From positions 744,001-808,000 of the forward strand of contig NZ_JAHVHV010000002.1 in NCBI RefSeq assembly GCF_019802085.1: DNA of 64,000 nt, given 5' to 3'. This DNA comes from Ferrimonas balearica. GTDB lineage: Bacteria > Pseudomonadota > Gammaproteobacteria > Enterobacterales > Shewanellaceae. Below, piece by piece: positions 50,467 through 61,157 of this stretch (position 1 is the first letter of the stretch; each line of letters begins with the position of its first letter). Position numbers and translations under genes: made by a program. The notes beneath the pieces were generated by a model. The model did no database searches, was not told the origin of the DNA, and saw nothing but the letters and a program-made list of their open reading frames with translations.

Positions 50467-50504
50467 GCCCGCCCCTTTTCCAATGGGCGGGCGCTTCCTA
50501 TAAT
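50467..50504 (+). promoter_or_regulatory. Hairpin and -10 box upstream of hisS
   Basis: 8-bp GC-only stem GCCCGCCC / GGGCGGGC (50467-50474, 50485-50492) followed by a perfect TATAAT at 50499-50504 and no T-run. The hairpin partly overlaps where a -35 box would lie. The TATAAT could drive hisS separately from ispG. Confidence 0.45.
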
Positions 50505-50548
50505 GGCGGGTTCTTGCGAAATCACTCCAAATTCAATACGGGTTTATC

Positions 50549-51826
50549 GTGGCAAAACAGATCCAAGCGGTCCGCGGCATGAACGATTGTCTGCCGGCGG
50601 ACACCCTCAAGTGGCAACAGGTGGAACGCGCCCTGCGTGAGCTGGTGGCGGGCTATGGCTACCAGGAGATCCGCACCCCCATCGTCGAGATGACCGGTCT
50701 GTTCAAGCGGGCCATCGGCGAAGTCACCGACATCGTCGAAAAAGAGATGTACACCTTCGAGGATCGCAACGGCGACTCCCTGACCCTGCGTCCCGAGGGC
50801 ACCGCCTCTACCGTCCGTGCCGGCAACGAGCACGGCCTGCTCTACAACCAGGAGCAGCGCCTGTGGTACATGGGCCCCATGTTCCGCCACGAACGCCCGC
50901 AGAAAGGCCGCTACCGCCAGTTCCACCAGTTCGGGGTGGAGGTCTATGGCCTGGCCACCGCCGATATCGACGCCGAGGTGCTGATGCTCTCCGCGGCGCT
51001 GTGGGAGCAACTGGGGGTACGCGATCAGGTACGCCTGGAGCTCAACACCCTGGGTAACGCCGACGAGCGTGCCGCCTACAAAGAGGCTCTGGTGGCTTTC
51101 CTGGAGCAGCACAAGGCCGCCCTGGACGAAGACAGCCAGCGTCGCCTCTACTCCAACCCGCTGCGGGTGCTGGACTCCAAGGACGCCGGTGTGCAGGCCC
51201 TGCTGGCCGAAGCGCCGGTGCTGATGGACTACCTGGGCGAACAGTCCAAAGAACATTTCCACACCCTGTGTGAACTCCTGCACGCCGCGGGCATCGAATT
51301 CACCGTCAACACCAAACTGGTGCGCGGCCTGGATTACTACAACCGCACCGTGTTTGAGTGGGTCACCGACAGCCTGGGTGCCCAGGGCACCGTGCTGGCC
51401 GGTGGCCGCTATGACACCCTGGTGGGTCAGCTGGGGGGCAAAGACACCCCGGCGGTGGGCTTCGCCATGGGGATGGAGCGCCTGGTGCTGTTGCTGGACA
51501 CCCTGGGCAAGTTCGACACCCTGCCGCGGATGGTGGACGTCTACCTCTGCGCCATGGGCGCCGGCACCCAGGCCGCTGCGCTGCAACTGGCCCAGGAGTT
51601 GCGCCAGAGTGTTTCTGGCCTTAAGGTGATGACCCATTGTGGTGGCGGAAACTTCAAGAAACAGATGAAGCGCGCCGACAAGAGCGGGGCCGAATGGGCC
51701 CTGATCCTCGGCGAGGACGAATTACAGCAGGGACGGGTGACGGTGAAACCTCTGCGCGGGGGCGAACAGCGTCAGCTGTCCCGGGAGGCACTGGCCACGG
51801 AACTGAAGGCACTGGTGCAGAATTAA
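50549..51826 (+). CDS. hisS: Histidyl-tRNA synthetase
   Basis: Charges tRNA-His. The 425-residue class II synthetase begins at a GTG ([19 protein letters not shown]), as needed to match the family N-terminus. Motif 2 ([25 protein letters not shown]), the HisA signatures ([16 protein letters not shown]) and motif 3 ([13 protein letters not shown]) are intact, and an anticodon-binding domain occupies the last ~95 residues. Confidence 0.97.
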   Translation: MAKQIQAVRGMNDCLPADTLKWQQVERALRELVAGYGYQEIRTPIVEMTGLFKRAIGEVTDIVEKEMYTFEDRNGDSLTLRPEGTASTVRAGNEHGLLYNQEQRLWYMGPMFRHERPQKGRYRQFHQFGVEVYGLATADIDAEVLMLSAALWEQLGVRDQVRLELNTLGNADERAAYKEALVAFLEQHKAALDEDSQRRLYSNPLRVLDSKDAGVQALLAEAPVLMDYLGEQSKEHFHTLCELLHAAGIEFTVNTKLVRGLDYYNRTVFEWVTDSLGAQGTVLAGGRYDTLVGQLGGKDTPAVGFAMGMERLVLLLDTLGKFDTLPRMVDVYLCAMGAGTQAAALQLAQELRQSVSGLKVMTHCGGGNFKKQMKRADKSGAEWALILGEDELQQGRVTVKPLRGGEQRQLSREALATELKALVQN

Positions 51827-51836
51827 GGGGATACGC

Positions 51837-52451
51837 GTGGAAATTTACAGCACTGAAGAACAACAAGTAGAAGCGATCAAGAAATTCTGGAAAGAGTACG
51901 GCACCTCCATCATCGGCGGTGCGGTACTGGGCCTCGGTGGTCTGTTCGGTTGGAACTACTACCAGGGCCACGTCGAGACCCAGCGCGAAGCGGCCTCCGC
52001 CGCCTTCACCCAAGTGGTGGAGCAGGCGGCCCAGTCTCAGGATGCTCTGGACAACCTGGTGACCCAGTTCCAGGCCGAGCACGGCAACTCCGGCTACGGC
52101 CCGCTGAGCCAGCTGCTGCTGGCCCGCGCCGCGGTGGAAGCCGGTGACCTGGCCAAAGCGGAAACCCTGCTGAGCGACGCCCTGCCGGCCCTGGACAGCG
52201 CCACCAAGCCGATGGTGCAACTGCGCCTGGCCCGTGTGCAGCTGGCCCAGGAGAAGCTGGACGCCGCCGAGGGCACCCTGGCCCAGGTGCAGTCCGAAGC
52301 CTTCGCCGCCCAGCGTGAAGAGCTCAAGGGTGACATCCTGGTGAAGAAGGGTGACACCGAAGGCGCCCGTGCCGCCTACGAGGCCGCTCTGGCCGCCGGC
52401 GGCGCTCAGACCAGCCCGGCCCTGCAGATGAAACTGGACGATCTGGCCTAA
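51837..52451 (+). CDS. yfgM: Periplasmic chaperone-like protein YfgM
   Basis: Membrane-anchored periplasmic TPR protein associated with PpiD and the SecYEG translocon. 204 residues with GTG start after AAGGGG, one membrane helix at about 22-40, and a helical TPR-like periplasmic domain. 10 nt after hisS and 22 nt before bamB, the usual context. Confidence 0.93.
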   Translation: MEIYSTEEQQVEAIKKFWKEYGTSIIGGAVLGLGGLFGWNYYQGHVETQREAASAAFTQVVEQAAQSQDALDNLVTQFQAEHGNSGYGPLSQLLLARAAVEAGDLAKAETLLSDALPALDSATKPMVQLRLARVQLAQEKLDAAEGTLAQVQSEAFAAQREELKGDILVKKGDTEGARAAYEAALAAGGAQTSPALQMKLDDLA

Positions 52452-52473
52452 ACCAGCCTAAGGAGTGGAGCCG

Positions 52474-53664
52474 ATGTTGCTGGCAAGAAAAGGATGGCTG
52501 GCGGGCCTGATCGGCGGCGCAATGCTGCTCGGTGGCTGCGCGTCCAGCGATGACGAAAGCGAAGTGATCTCCCCCCTGCCGGAGCTGGACAACCCCATTG
52601 CCGCCAACGTGCAGTGGACCGCCCGGGTCGGCAAGGGGATCGAGGATTTCTGGTCCTCCCTCTCCCCGGCAGTGGCCTACGACAAGGTGTTCGTTTCCGA
52701 GCGCTACGGTCTGGTCACCGCCTTCGACCAGGCCGACGGCAGCAAGCTGTGGGAAACCAACCTGCGCCGCGTGTTCGCCGAAGGCGCGCTGCAGAAGAAC
52801 AAGGGCGCTCGCCTCTCCGGCGGCCTGGCCACCGGCTTCAACAAGGTGTTCGTCGGCAGTGAAAACGCCGTGCTGTTCGCCCTGAACGCCGAGGACGGCT
52901 CCCTGGCCTGGCAGGCCACCACCGGCGGCGAAGTGCTCTCCGATCCCGCCGTAGTGGGTGCCATGGTGGTGGTCAACACCGCCGCCGGCAAGGTGCAGGC
53001 GTTTGACGTCGACACCGGTGAGTTCCAGTGGCAGGTCGACCTGACCATGCCGTCGCTGGTGCTGCGGGGCAGCTCCGGCATCGGCCAGGCCCAGGGCGCC
53101 GCCTTTGTCGGCACCCCGGACGGCAAGATCACCGCCATGTTCGCCGAGAACGGCAACCTGCTTTGGGAAGCCCGACTGGCGGAGGCCTCCGGTGCCAACG
53201 AACTGGAGCGGGTGGTGGACGTGGACGCCTCCCCGGTAGTACTGGGCGAGACCGTCTACGGCGTGGCCTTCAACGGCAACCTGACCGCCATCGAGCTGCG
53301 CAGCGGCCGGGTGCTCTGGAGCCGTAAGTACTCCAGCTATGCCCCCCTGGCAATCCGCGGTTTCGACATCTACCTGACCGACGCCCGGGGCGGGATCTAC
53401 GCCATCGATCGTCGCAACGGTCTGGAGAAGTGGGGCAACACCGAACTGACCGGTCGCCTGGTCACCGCCCCGCAAGTGATGGGCGATTACCTGGTGGCAG
53501 GGGACTTCGAGGGGTACCTGCACATCCTGGACCGCGCCACCGGCACCTTGCTGGGACGCACCCAGGTGGATTCCAGCGGTCTGTATACGCAAGCGGTGCG
53601 GGATGGGGATACACTCTATCTGCAAACCCGAGCGGGACGCATCGCCGCGGTGACAATGCCCTGA
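52474..53664 (+). CDS. bamB: Outer-membrane assembly lipoprotein BamB
   Basis: Lipoprotein of the BAM complex that inserts outer-membrane barrels. 396 residues: lipobox LLGGC with Cys22, then an eight-bladed PQQ-type propeller with repeated motifs such as [45 protein letters not shown] and [29 protein letters not shown] 52474 is chosen because AAGGAG lies 8 nt before it; an in-frame GTG at 52465 overlaps that ribosome site. Confidence 0.96.
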   Translation: MLLARKGWLAGLIGGAMLLGGCASSDDESEVISPLPELDNPIAANVQWTARVGKGIEDFWSSLSPAVAYDKVFVSERYGLVTAFDQADGSKLWETNLRRVFAEGALQKNKGARLSGGLATGFNKVFVGSENAVLFALNAEDGSLAWQATTGGEVLSDPAVVGAMVVVNTAAGKVQAFDVDTGEFQWQVDLTMPSLVLRGSSGIGQAQGAAFVGTPDGKITAMFAENGNLLWEARLAEASGANELERVVDVDASPVVLGETVYGVAFNGNLTAIELRSGRVLWSRKYSSYAPLAIRGFDIYLTDARGGIYAIDRRNGLEKWGNTELTGRLVTAPQVMGDYLVAGDFEGYLHILDRATGTLLGRTQVDSSGLYTQAVRDGDTLYLQTRAGRIAAVTMP

Positions 53665-53682
53665 TCTGGCTGTACACTATGG

Positions 53683-53709
53683 CGCCCCCGAAGTTTCGGG
53701 GGCGTTTTT
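53683..53709 (+). terminator. Terminator between bamB and der
   Basis: 8-10-bp stem CGCCCCCGAA / TTCGGGGGCG with a T-run; the der start is 26 nt beyond, so der is probably reached by read-through or its own promoter. Confidence 0.85.
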
Positions 53710-53734
53710 GTTTGACTCGAGAGGTTTGGAAACG

Positions 53735-55213
53735 ATGATCCCTGTGGTGGCCCTGGTTGGACGTCCGAATGTGGGCAAGTCCACCCTGTTTAACCGGTTG
53801 ACCGGTACCCGTGACGCCCTGGTGGCCGATTTCCCCGGCCTGACCCGGGACCGCAAGTACGGTCAAGCCAACCTCTCCGGTCACGATTTTATCGTGGTGG
53901 ACACCGGCGGCATCGATGGCACCGAAGAGGGCATCGAGACCAAGATGGCGGAGCAGTCCCTGCTGGCCATCGAGGAAGCGGACGTGGTGCTCTTTCTGGT
54001 GGACGCTCGCGCCGGCCTGACCGCCGCCGACGAGGGGATCGCCAAGCACCTGCGCAGCCGCGAGAAGACCACCCTGCTGGTGGCCAACAAGACCGACGGC
54101 ATCGACGCCGACGCCGCCTGTGGCGAGTTCTACGCCTTGGGCCTCGGTGAGATCCACCAGATCGCTGCCGCTCAGAACCGCGGCGTCTCCTCCCTCATTC
54201 ACTACGCCCTGGCCCCCCTGGCCGAGGAACTCAAAGCCGACGCCGGCGACGAGGAGCCGGAGGTGGACGAGTGGGCGGTGGAGGAGCCGAAGGTCCTGAG
54301 CGAAGAGGACGCCGAGGCGGAAGCGGCCCGGCTGCAGGCCTTGCCCATTAAGCTGGCAATCATCGGCAAGCCCAACGTCGGCAAATCCACCCTGACCAAC
54401 CGCATCCTCGGCGAGGAGCGGGTGGTGGTGTACGACATGCCCGGCACCACCCGGGACTCCATCTACATCCCCATGGAGCGCGACGAGCGCGAGTACGTGC
54501 TGATCGACACCGCCGGGGTGCGCCGTCGTAAAAACATCAACGAGGCGGTGGAGAAGTTCTCCGTCATCAAGACCCTCAAGGCGATCGAAGACGCCAACGT
54601 GGTGCTTTTGGTGGTGGACGCCCGGGAAGGGATTTCGGACCAGGACCTCTCCCTGCTGGGCTTCACACTGAACGCCGGCCGGGCGCTGGTGGTGGCGGTC
54701 AACAAGTGGGATGGCCTGGACATGACGGTGAAGGAGGAGATCAAGCGGGAGCTGGATCGCCGTCTGGGCTTTATCGACTTTGCCAAGCTGCACTTCATCT
54801 CGGCGCTGCACGGCACCGGGGTGGGCCACCTGTTCGAGTCGGTGCAGGAGGCCTACAACAGCGCCACCAAGCGCGCCTCCACCTCGCTGCTGACCAAGAT
54901 CATGCACATGGCCCAGGATGATCACCAGCCGCCAATGGTGCGCGGTCGCCGGGTCAAGCTCAAGTACGCCCACGCCGGCGGCTACAACCCGCCCATCGTG
55001 GTGGTGCACGGCAACCAGGTGAAGGATCTGCCGGACTCCTACAAGCGCTACCTGATGAACTACTACCGCCGCTCCCTGAACATCGTCGGCACCCCCATCA
55101 AGGTGCTGTTCCAGGAGGGGGCGAACCCCTTCGACGGTCGGCGCAAGAAGCTCACCGCCAGCGAGCAGCGCCAGCGCAAGCGCGTGCTGGGGCATCTGAA
55201 AAACCGTCGCTAG
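53735..55213 (+). CDS. der: Ribosome-assembly GTPase Der (EngA)
   Basis: Double-domain GTPase needed for 50S subunit maturation. The 492 residues contain G domain 1 (GRPNVGKST at about 9, DTGGID, NKTDG), an acidic linker, G domain 2 (GKPNVGKST at about 211, [13 protein letters not shown]) and the KH-like C-terminal domain ([22 protein letters not shown]). The linker (about 170-202) is strongly acidic. Confidence 0.97.
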   Translation: MIPVVALVGRPNVGKSTLFNRLTGTRDALVADFPGLTRDRKYGQANLSGHDFIVVDTGGIDGTEEGIETKMAEQSLLAIEEADVVLFLVDARAGLTAADEGIAKHLRSREKTTLLVANKTDGIDADAACGEFYALGLGEIHQIAAAQNRGVSSLIHYALAPLAEELKADAGDEEPEVDEWAVEEPKVLSEEDAEAEAARLQALPIKLAIIGKPNVGKSTLTNRILGEERVVVYDMPGTTRDSIYIPMERDEREYVLIDTAGVRRRKNINEAVEKFSVIKTLKAIEDANVVLLVVDAREGISDQDLSLLGFTLNAGRALVVAVNKWDGLDMTVKEEIKRELDRRLGFIDFAKLHFISALHGTGVGHLFESVQEAYNSATKRASTSLLTKIMHMAQDDHQPPMVRGRRVKLKYAHAGGYNPPIVVVHGNQVKDLPDSYKRYLMNYYRRSLNIVGTPIKVLFQEGANPFDGRRKKLTASEQRQRKRVLGHLKNRR

Positions 55214-55224
55214 TCAGCGAACAG

Positions 55225-55249
55225 GGGAGCCATAAGGCTCCCTTTTTTT
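55225..55249 (+). terminator. Terminator after der
   Basis: 7-bp stem GGGAGCC / GGCTCCC with an ATAA loop and seven Ts. Confidence 0.92.
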
Positions 55250-55324
55250 GGCCTTGAACATCGTTATTCAACGCCCTGCACCCTCTGGGTTAAGGTGGGC
55301 AGACAACTTGGTTAAAATCCTGAA

Positions 55325-55359
55325 TTGACACATTTCTTTTTGGGACTTTTCGATATAAT
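55325..55359 (+). promoter_or_regulatory. Candidate promoter of the diguanylate cyclase gene, unusual spacing
   Basis: Perfect TTGACA (55325-55330) and perfect TATAAT (55354-55359), but separated by 23 bp instead of about 17. Either only the -10 is used or an activator bridges the gap. Confidence 0.45.
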
Positions 55360-55386
55360 CGGTGCAGCCAAAGGATTCTGATTGCC

Positions 55387-56589
55387 ATGCCCGTCGACCA
55401 CACGCTGAAAATGGACACCCTGAGCTGGTTGCAACTGCTGCCGGAGCCGGCGGTGGTGCACGACGGACACGGGGTGCTGGCGGCCAACCCCCTGGCGGAG
55501 CCGCTGCTGCTCCAGGGGGAGGTGATCAACCGCCTGCGCCAGGTCGATGGCGAGGGGCGCACCACCTACCGCTCCCCCAACGGCCAACTGAAACTCTCCA
55601 TCGCCAGCTCCCGCCTGCCCACCGGCCAGGCCTGGCTCAGCCTGCTCACCGCCTTCCCCGAGCAGGGCTACGAACACTACCGCCAGCTGGTGGAGCTCAA
55701 CCCCTGCGCTTTTATGGTGCATCGGCGCTTCAAGCCGCTGTTCACTAACCCCGCCTTCGCCAAGCTGTTCGCCTTCGACTCGGTGGAGCAGGTGCTGGCC
55801 CTGGAGAGCCTGCGCAGCATCATCGGCGAGGAGCACTGGCCCGAGGCCCAGCGCAACTACGACTGCCTGATGAACGAGGGCAGCCTCAACAAGATTCAGG
55901 TGGTGGAGCACTTCACCCTGAACGGCCGCTCCCTGCACGCCCAACTGGTGGATTTCGTGCTGATGTGGGACGGCGAGCCGGCGGTGTGCACCGTGGTCAG
56001 CAACGTCTCCCAGGAGGTGCAGCGACTGGAGCACCTCAAGACGCTGGCACTCACCGACTCCCTCACCGGCCTCTCCAACCGTCGCCACTTCTTCGAGTAC
56101 TCCGAGCCCTACGTGGCCCGGGCGGTGGAGCAGGGCCACGACCTGGCCCTTCTGGTGCTGGACATCGACCACTTCAAGCGGATCAATGACCGCTACGGCC
56201 ACCCCTTCGGCGACCAGGTGCTGCGCAAGCTCGGCGGTCGCCTGGTGGATCTGGTGGAGGATGAGGCCCTGGTGGCACGCCTGGGGGGCGAGGAGTTCGC
56301 CTTGCTGATGCCCCTGCGCCCCGGCCAGCCGGTGGCGGAGCTGGCCCACTGCCTGTGCCGCCAGATCCGCTGGTACGAGTCCTACCAGGATCACCAGGTG
56401 GCGGTGGAGGTCTCCCTGGGCGCCACCTCCTGGCAGGGCCCGGGGGATCGCCTGATGGCCATGTACCTGAGGGCGGACAAAGCGCTCTACCAGGCCAAGG
56501 CCAATGGCCGCAACCGCAGTCACACCCACGGCGAACGCCGCCCCAGCCCCGCCAACGAGGCCGCCGTCGAGGCCCGCATCGCCGGCTGA
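55387..56589 (+). CDS. PAS-GGDEF diguanylate cyclase
   Basis: Makes the second messenger cyclic di-GMP from GTP. 400 residues: N-terminal sensor region with a PAS-like fold at about 95-205 (YRQLVELNPCAFMVHRRFKPLFTNPAFAKLF), short linker, then the GGDEF domain (about 218-390) beginning LALTDSLTGLSNRRHFFE. The active-site loop is GGEEF at 300-304, so it should be catalytically active. The inhibitory I-site RxxD is replaced by EDEA at 291-294, so product feedback may be absent. No membrane segment; cytoplasmic. Stands alone between der and an oxidoreductase. Confidence 0.92.
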   Translation: MPVDHTLKMDTLSWLQLLPEPAVVHDGHGVLAANPLAEPLLLQGEVINRLRQVDGEGRTTYRSPNGQLKLSIASSRLPTGQAWLSLLTAFPEQGYEHYRQLVELNPCAFMVHRRFKPLFTNPAFAKLFAFDSVEQVLALESLRSIIGEEHWPEAQRNYDCLMNEGSLNKIQVVEHFTLNGRSLHAQLVDFVLMWDGEPAVCTVVSNVSQEVQRLEHLKTLALTDSLTGLSNRRHFFEYSEPYVARAVEQGHDLALLVLDIDHFKRINDRYGHPFGDQVLRKLGGRLVDLVEDEALVARLGGEEFALLMPLRPGQPVAELAHCLCRQIRWYESYQDHQVAVEVSLGATSWQGPGDRLMAMYLRADKALYQAKANGRNRSHTHGERRPSPANEAAVEARIAG

Positions 56590-56682
56590 TCCCCGCCGGC
56601 ACCAATCTCCCTACATACCCTGTGGTTTTTGACTAAGCTTGGGCTCCACACCCAGCACTTTGCGGTTGTCTGAGAGGTCCTT

Positions 56683-58068
56683 ATGAGTCGGTCCAACGGA
56701 GTCGATTTGTCCCAACTTCGCAGCCAGTTTGCCGGTGAACTGCTGCAATCCGATGCCCCCAACTACGACGAGGTTCGCGCCCTGTGGAACGCCATGGCGG
56801 ATAAGCGTCCGGCGGTGATCGCCCGCTGCGCCAATGAAGCGGACATCCAGGCCGCCCTGGCCTTCGCCCGGGACGAGGGCCTGGAGATCGCCATCCGCGG
56901 CGCCGGCCACAACATCGCCGGCAACGCCAGCGTGGATGACGGCATCATGATCGATCTCTCCGCCATGAACGCGGTGGAGGTGGACACCAGCACCAACACC
57001 GTGCGGGTGCAGCCCGGCGCCACCCTGGGCCAGCTGGACGCCGCCACCCAGGCCCACGGCCTGGCGGTGCCGGTGGGGATCAACTCCACCACCGGCATTG
57101 CCGGTCTCACCCTGGGGGGCGGATTTGGCTGGCTGAGCCGCCGCTTCGGCATGACGGTGGACGCCCTGCGCGGCGCCCAGGTGGTCACCGTCGATGGTGA
57201 GGTGGTCTACGCCACCGAGCAGGACAACCCGGACCTGTTCTGGGCCCTTCGCGGCGGGGGCGGCAACTTCGGGGTGATCAGCCGCTTCGACTTCGAGGCC
57301 TACCCGGTGGGCCCCGAGGTGTTCGCCGGGCTCATTGTCTTCCCCTTCGAGCAGGCCGAGTCGGTGCTGCGCCAGTACCGCGACTGGGTGCTGACCACGG
57401 ACACCACCTTCAACGCCTGGGTGGTGCTGCGCCATGCGCCGCCGCTGCCCTTCCTGGACGAGTCGGTGCACGGCACCAAGGTGGCGGTGCTGGCGGTCTG
57501 CCACAGCGGCGATGTGGCCGAGGGCGCCAAACTGGCGGCCACCCTGGAGGGATTCGGTACCCCGGTGGGCAGCCACCTGGGGCCCATGCCCTTTGTGGAC
57601 TGGCAGCAGGCCTTTGACCCCCTGCTCACCGCCGGGGCACGCAACTACTGGAAGACCCACAACTTCACCGGCCTGTCCGACGAGATGCTGACCGTGGCCC
57701 TGGATTACGCCGAGCAGCTGCCGGGGCCGGAGTGCGAGGTGTTCTTCGGCCTGATTGCCGGGGTGACCAACCAGGTGCCCACCCAGGCCACCGCCTGGGG
57801 CGCCCGGGACGCCCGCTTCGTGATGAACGTCCACGCCCGCTGGCAAAGCGCCGCCGAGGACGCTCGCTGCATCGACTGGGCCCGGGCCCTGTTCCGCGCC
57901 ACCGCGCCGTACGCCTCTGCCGGTGCCTACGTCAACTTCATGACCGAGGAGGAGGGGGGCCGGGTCGAAGACGCCTACCTCGGTAACTTCGAGCGCCTCA
58001 AGCAGGTCAAGCAGCAGTACGATCCCAACAACTTGCTGCACCTGAACCAGAACATCCGGCCGGACTGA
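56683..58068 (+). CDS. FAD-linked oxidoreductase of the berberine-bridge (BBE) family
   Basis: Flavoprotein of 461 residues. The FAD-binding (PCMH) domain covers about 45-215: ARCANEADIQAALAFARDEG, IRGAGHNIAGNASVDDG with the His that commonly carries covalent FAD, GGGFGWLSRRFGMTVDAL and ALRGGGGNFGVIS. The second covalent Cys of bicovalent enzymes is not seen. The C-terminal BBE motif (AYVNFMTEEE...LKQVKQQYDPNNLLHLNQNIRP) is intact. Substrate unknown; relatives oxidise sugars, alkaloids or polyketides. No signal peptide. Confidence 0.9.
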   Translation: MSRSNGVDLSQLRSQFAGELLQSDAPNYDEVRALWNAMADKRPAVIARCANEADIQAALAFARDEGLEIAIRGAGHNIAGNASVDDGIMIDLSAMNAVEVDTSTNTVRVQPGATLGQLDAATQAHGLAVPVGINSTTGIAGLTLGGGFGWLSRRFGMTVDALRGAQVVTVDGEVVYATEQDNPDLFWALRGGGGNFGVISRFDFEAYPVGPEVFAGLIVFPFEQAESVLRQYRDWVLTTDTTFNAWVVLRHAPPLPFLDESVHGTKVAVLAVCHSGDVAEGAKLAATLEGFGTPVGSHLGPMPFVDWQQAFDPLLTAGARNYWKTHNFTGLSDEMLTVALDYAEQLPGPECEVFFGLIAGVTNQVPTQATAWGARDARFVMNVHARWQSAAEDARCIDWARALFRATAPYASAGAYVNFMTEEEGGRVEDAYLGNFERLKQVKQQYDPNNLLHLNQNIRPD

Positions 58069-58074
58069 GGCCGC

Positions 58075-58103
58075 AAAAAAGCCCCGCCTAGGCGGGGCTT
58101 TCT
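58075..58103. terminator. Bidirectional terminator between the oxidoreductase and xseA
   Basis: Self-complementary stem AAAGCCCCGCC / GGCGGGGCTTT; six Ts on the minus strand favour termination of xseA. Confidence 0.88.
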
Positions 58104-58140
58104 CTGTCCACTTCGGGGCGCAACTCGGCCCGTTCGGGCA

Positions 58141-59517
58141 CTAATCTTTATTGGTTACCGTCAGCCCCAGCTGCCCCTGGTGCAGCCGGGCGCTCAGCCG
58201 CTGGCCCACTTCCACCTCGTCGGCGCCTTTCACCGTCTGGCCGGATTCGTCCTGCAGGATGCTGTAGCCGCGGGAGAGCACCGCCAGGGGGCTGACCGCC
58301 TCCAGCGCCGCCGCCTGACCCGCCAGGGTCAGCTTGGCCTGATGCAGGCTCTGCTCGGTGCCCCGCTTAAGACGGTGCTCCAGGGCCGCCAGATGGGCCT
58401 CCAGGGCATTGAGGCGGGGAGTGGGGTGGTGCTGGCCCAAACGGGCCGCCAGGCGCTCCTGACGCTGCTCCTTGCGCAGCAGCTGGCTGTGCAGGGCGCG
58501 GTCCAGGCGCAGGCTCAACTCATCCAGGCGCTGGGCGTGTTGCTGCAGCTTGCGGGCCGGGTGGTTGCCGTTCAGTCGGGTGGTGAGCAGGGCCAGGCGC
58601 TGCTGCTGGTGGCGCAGCTGACCGCTGACCGCCTGCACCAGGCGCTGACGGTCCCGGTCTAGGCGGTCCAGCCGCAGGCCGGCGTCCTGGCTGAGCTGCT
58701 CCGCTGCCGCCGAGGGGGTGGGGGCGCGCAGATCCGCCACGTAGTCGGCGATGGTGGTGTCCACCTCGTGGCCCACGGCGCTGACAATCGGCAGGCGCGA
58801 GCCGTGGATCGCCCGGGCCAGGGCCTCCTCGTTAAAGCACCAGAGATCCTCCAGACTGCCGCCGCCGCGGGTCAGCAGCAGGGCGTCCACCTCGTTGCGG
58901 TCGTTGGCGGTGTGGATCGCCTGGCACAGCTGGGCGGTGGCCTCGGCGCCCTGCACCTGGCTGGGGTAGATCACCACCTCCAGCATGGGGTCGCGGCGCT
59001 TGAGCACCGACAGCACGTCCTGGATGGCGGCGCCGCTGGGGCTGGTGATCACCCCCAGGCGTTTGATGGGGTGGGGCAGGGGCTGCTTGGCCTCCATGGC
59101 GAACAGGCCCTCGGCGGCCAGCTGCATCTTCAGCGCCTCGAAGCGCTGCTGCAGCACCCCGTCGCCGGCCGGCTGCATCGACTCCACCACCAGCTGCAGA
59201 TCCCCGCGGGGTTCGTACATGGTCAGGTTGGCCCGCACCATCACCTGCATGCCGTGCTCCGGGCGGAACCCCACCCGGGAGGTGCGGCTGCGGAACATGG
59301 CACAGCGCAGCTGGCTGCGATCGTCCTTCAGGGTGAAGTACCAGTGGCCGGAGGCGGGCATCGCCAGGTTGGAGATCTCCCCCGACAGCCAGACCCGACC
59401 CCAGTGCTGTTCCAGCAGGGCTTTGATCTGACGATTGAGGGCGGAAACGGTGAAAACGTGAGCGTGGTTCGCGGACAAGGGGGCGACTTCATCGTGGTTC
59501 GTGAGGAGGATCCCCAA
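58141..59517 (-). CDS. xseA: Exodeoxyribonuclease VII large subunit
   Basis: Catalytic subunit of the bidirectional single-strand exonuclease. 458 residues: N-terminal OB fold ([29 protein letters not shown]...[20 protein letters not shown]), catalytic region with [32 protein letters not shown] and [18 protein letters not shown], then a long coiled coil (about 275-410) and a C-terminal [14 protein letters not shown]-type segment (here [14 protein letters not shown]). The start is uncertain: only TTG codons (59517 or 59478) are available before the OB fold, neither with a good ribosome site. Confidence 0.93.
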   Translation of the reverse strand: MGILLTNHDEVAPLSANHAHVFTVSALNRQIKALLEQHWGRVWLSGEISNLAMPASGHWYFTLKDDRSQLRCAMFRSRTSRVGFRPEHGMQVMVRANLTMYEPRGDLQLVVESMQPAGDGVLQQRFEALKMQLAAEGLFAMEAKQPLPHPIKRLGVITSPSGAAIQDVLSVLKRRDPMLEVVIYPSQVQGAEATAQLCQAIHTANDRNEVDALLLTRGGGSLEDLWCFNEEALARAIHGSRLPIVSAVGHEVDTTIADYVADLRAPTPSAAAEQLSQDAGLRLDRLDRDRQRLVQAVSGQLRHQQQRLALLTTRLNGNHPARKLQQHAQRLDELSLRLDRALHSQLLRKEQRQERLAARLGQHHPTPRLNALEAHLAALEHRLKRGTEQSLHQAKLTLAGQAAALEAVSPLAVLSRGYSILQDESGQTVKGADEVEVGQRLSARLHQGQLGLTVTNKD

Positions 59518-59534
59518 TTGGTACCAACTTTTGT

Positions 59535-59563
59535 TTGTCGGGGCAAGGGCGAGTCGCTATAAT
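59535..59563 (+). promoter_or_regulatory. Promoter of guaBA
   Basis: TTGTCG (59535-59540), 17-bp spacer, perfect TATAAT (59558-59563), 55 nt before the guaB start. It lies in the 100-bp gap shared with divergent xseA. No obvious PurR box was seen. Confidence 0.75.
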
Positions 59564-59617
59564 GCGACCGCAATATTTTACCTCTTCCCAAATCATAAAA
59601 TCGGTGGAATGTTGCAT

Positions 59618-61081
59618 ATGCTCCGTATCAAACAAGAAGCTCTGACGTTCGACGACGTCCTCCTGGTTCCCGCCCACTCAACCGTTCTGCCCAACACCGC
59701 CAACCTCGGCACCAAACTGACCAAAACCATCAGTTTGAACCTCCCGCTGCTCTCTGCGGCCATGGACACCGTGACCGAAGCCCGTCTGGCCATCGCCATG
59801 GCTCAGGAAGGGGGCTTAGGCTTCATTCACAAAAACATGAGCGTCGAAGCCCAGGCGGCGGAAGTGCGCAAAGTGAAGAAGTACGAAGCCGGCATCGTTC
59901 AGGATCCCGTAACCGTGACCTCCAACGCCACCATGCGCACCCTGCGTGAGATGGCCGAGCAGCACGGCTTCGCCGGTTTCCCCGTGGTGGGCGACAACAA
60001 CGACCTTATCGGCATCATCACCGGCCGTGACGTGCGATTCGTCACCAACCCGGAGATGACCGTAGCCGAGGTGATGACCCCGAAGGAGCGCCTGGTGACT
60101 GTCCAGGAGGGGGCTCCGCTGACCGACGCCCAGGCCCTGATGCACAAGCACCGCATCGAGAAGGTGCTGGTGGTCGACGCCGATTTCAAACTCAAAGGGA
60201 TGATCACCGTTAAGGACTTCCAGAAGGCGGAGCGCAAGCCCAACGCCTGTAAGGATGAGCTGGGTCGTCTGCGCTGCGGCGCCGCCGTTGGTGCCGGTGC
60301 CGGCAACGAAGAGCGCGTGGCCGCCCTGGTGGAAGCCGGCGTCGACGTCATCCTTATCGACTCCTCCCACGGCCACTCCGAAGGCGTACTGCAGCGCATC
60401 CGCGAAACCCGCGCCGCCTTCCCCAACATCCAGATCGTTGGCGGTAACGTCGCCACCGCCGCCGGCGCCCAGGCGCTGATCGACGCCGGTGTGGACGCCG
60501 TCAAAGTGGGCATCGGCCCCGGCTCCATCTGCACCACCCGCATCGTCACCGGCGTGGGCGTACCCCAGATCACCGCCGTGGCCGAAGCCGCCGCCGTCTG
60601 TAACGAGCAGGGCATCCCGGTGATCGCCGATGGCGGCATCCGCTTCTCCGGCGACGTGGCCAAGGCGATCGCCGCCGGCGCCTCCGTGGTGATGGCCGGT
60701 GGCCTGTTTGCCGGCACCGAGGAAGCCCCGGGTGAAATCGAGCTGTACCAGGGCCGGGCCTTCAAGTCCTACCGTGGCATGGGCTCCCTGGGCGCCATGA
60801 CCAAGGGCTCCTCCGACCGTTACTTCCAGTCCGACAACGCCGCCGACAAGATGGTGCCGGAAGGGATCGAAGGGCGGATCCCCTACAAGGGCAAGCTCAA
60901 GGAGATCATCCACCAGCAGATGGGCGGCCTGCGCTCCTGCATGGGTCTGACCGGTTGTGGCACCATCGAGGAGCTGCGCACCAAGGCCGAGTTCGTCCGC
61001 ATCTCCGGCGCCGGCATCAAGGAGAGCCACGTCCACGACGTGACCATCACCAAAGAAGCCCCGAACTACCGTCTGGGCTAA
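59618..61081 (+). CDS. guaB: Inosine-5'-monophosphate dehydrogenase
   Basis: NAD-dependent oxidation of IMP to XMP, the committed step of GMP synthesis. 487 residues starting [26 protein letters not shown]. The CBS pair sits at about 93-202 inside the barrel, and the catalytic Cys is in [29 protein letters not shown] and the flap [13 protein letters not shown] follow. ATG 59618 is chosen over 59609 by homology. guaA follows 76 nt downstream. Confidence 0.97.
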   Translation: MLRIKQEALTFDDVLLVPAHSTVLPNTANLGTKLTKTISLNLPLLSAAMDTVTEARLAIAMAQEGGLGFIHKNMSVEAQAAEVRKVKKYEAGIVQDPVTVTSNATMRTLREMAEQHGFAGFPVVGDNNDLIGIITGRDVRFVTNPEMTVAEVMTPKERLVTVQEGAPLTDAQALMHKHRIEKVLVVDADFKLKGMITVKDFQKAERKPNACKDELGRLRCGAAVGAGAGNEERVAALVEAGVDVILIDSSHGHSEGVLQRIRETRAAFPNIQIVGGNVATAAGAQALIDAGVDAVKVGIGPGSICTTRIVTGVGVPQITAVAEAAAVCNEQGIPVIADGGIRFSGDVAKAIAAGASVVMAGGLFAGTEEAPGEIELYQGRAFKSYRGMGSLGAMTKGSSDRYFQSDNAADKMVPEGIEGRIPYKGKLKEIIHQQMGGLRSCMGLTGCGTIEELRTKAEFVRISGAGIKESHVHDVTITKEAPNYRLG

Positions 61082-61094
61082 ACCACACCCTACA

Positions 61095-61129
61095 CGGCAG
61101 GTGTCTCGATTGAGGCACCTGCCGCTTTA
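61095..61129 (+). promoter_or_regulatory. Terminator-like hairpin between guaB and guaA
   Basis: 13-bp stem (outer CGGCAGGTG / CACCTGCCG, inner CTC / GAG, one wobble) with loop GATT, followed by only CTTTAT. It probably lowers guaA expression relative to guaB or protects the guaB mRNA. Confidence 0.6.
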
Positions 61130-61157
61130 TATCACGAACAAAAGAGAAGCAAAGCGC

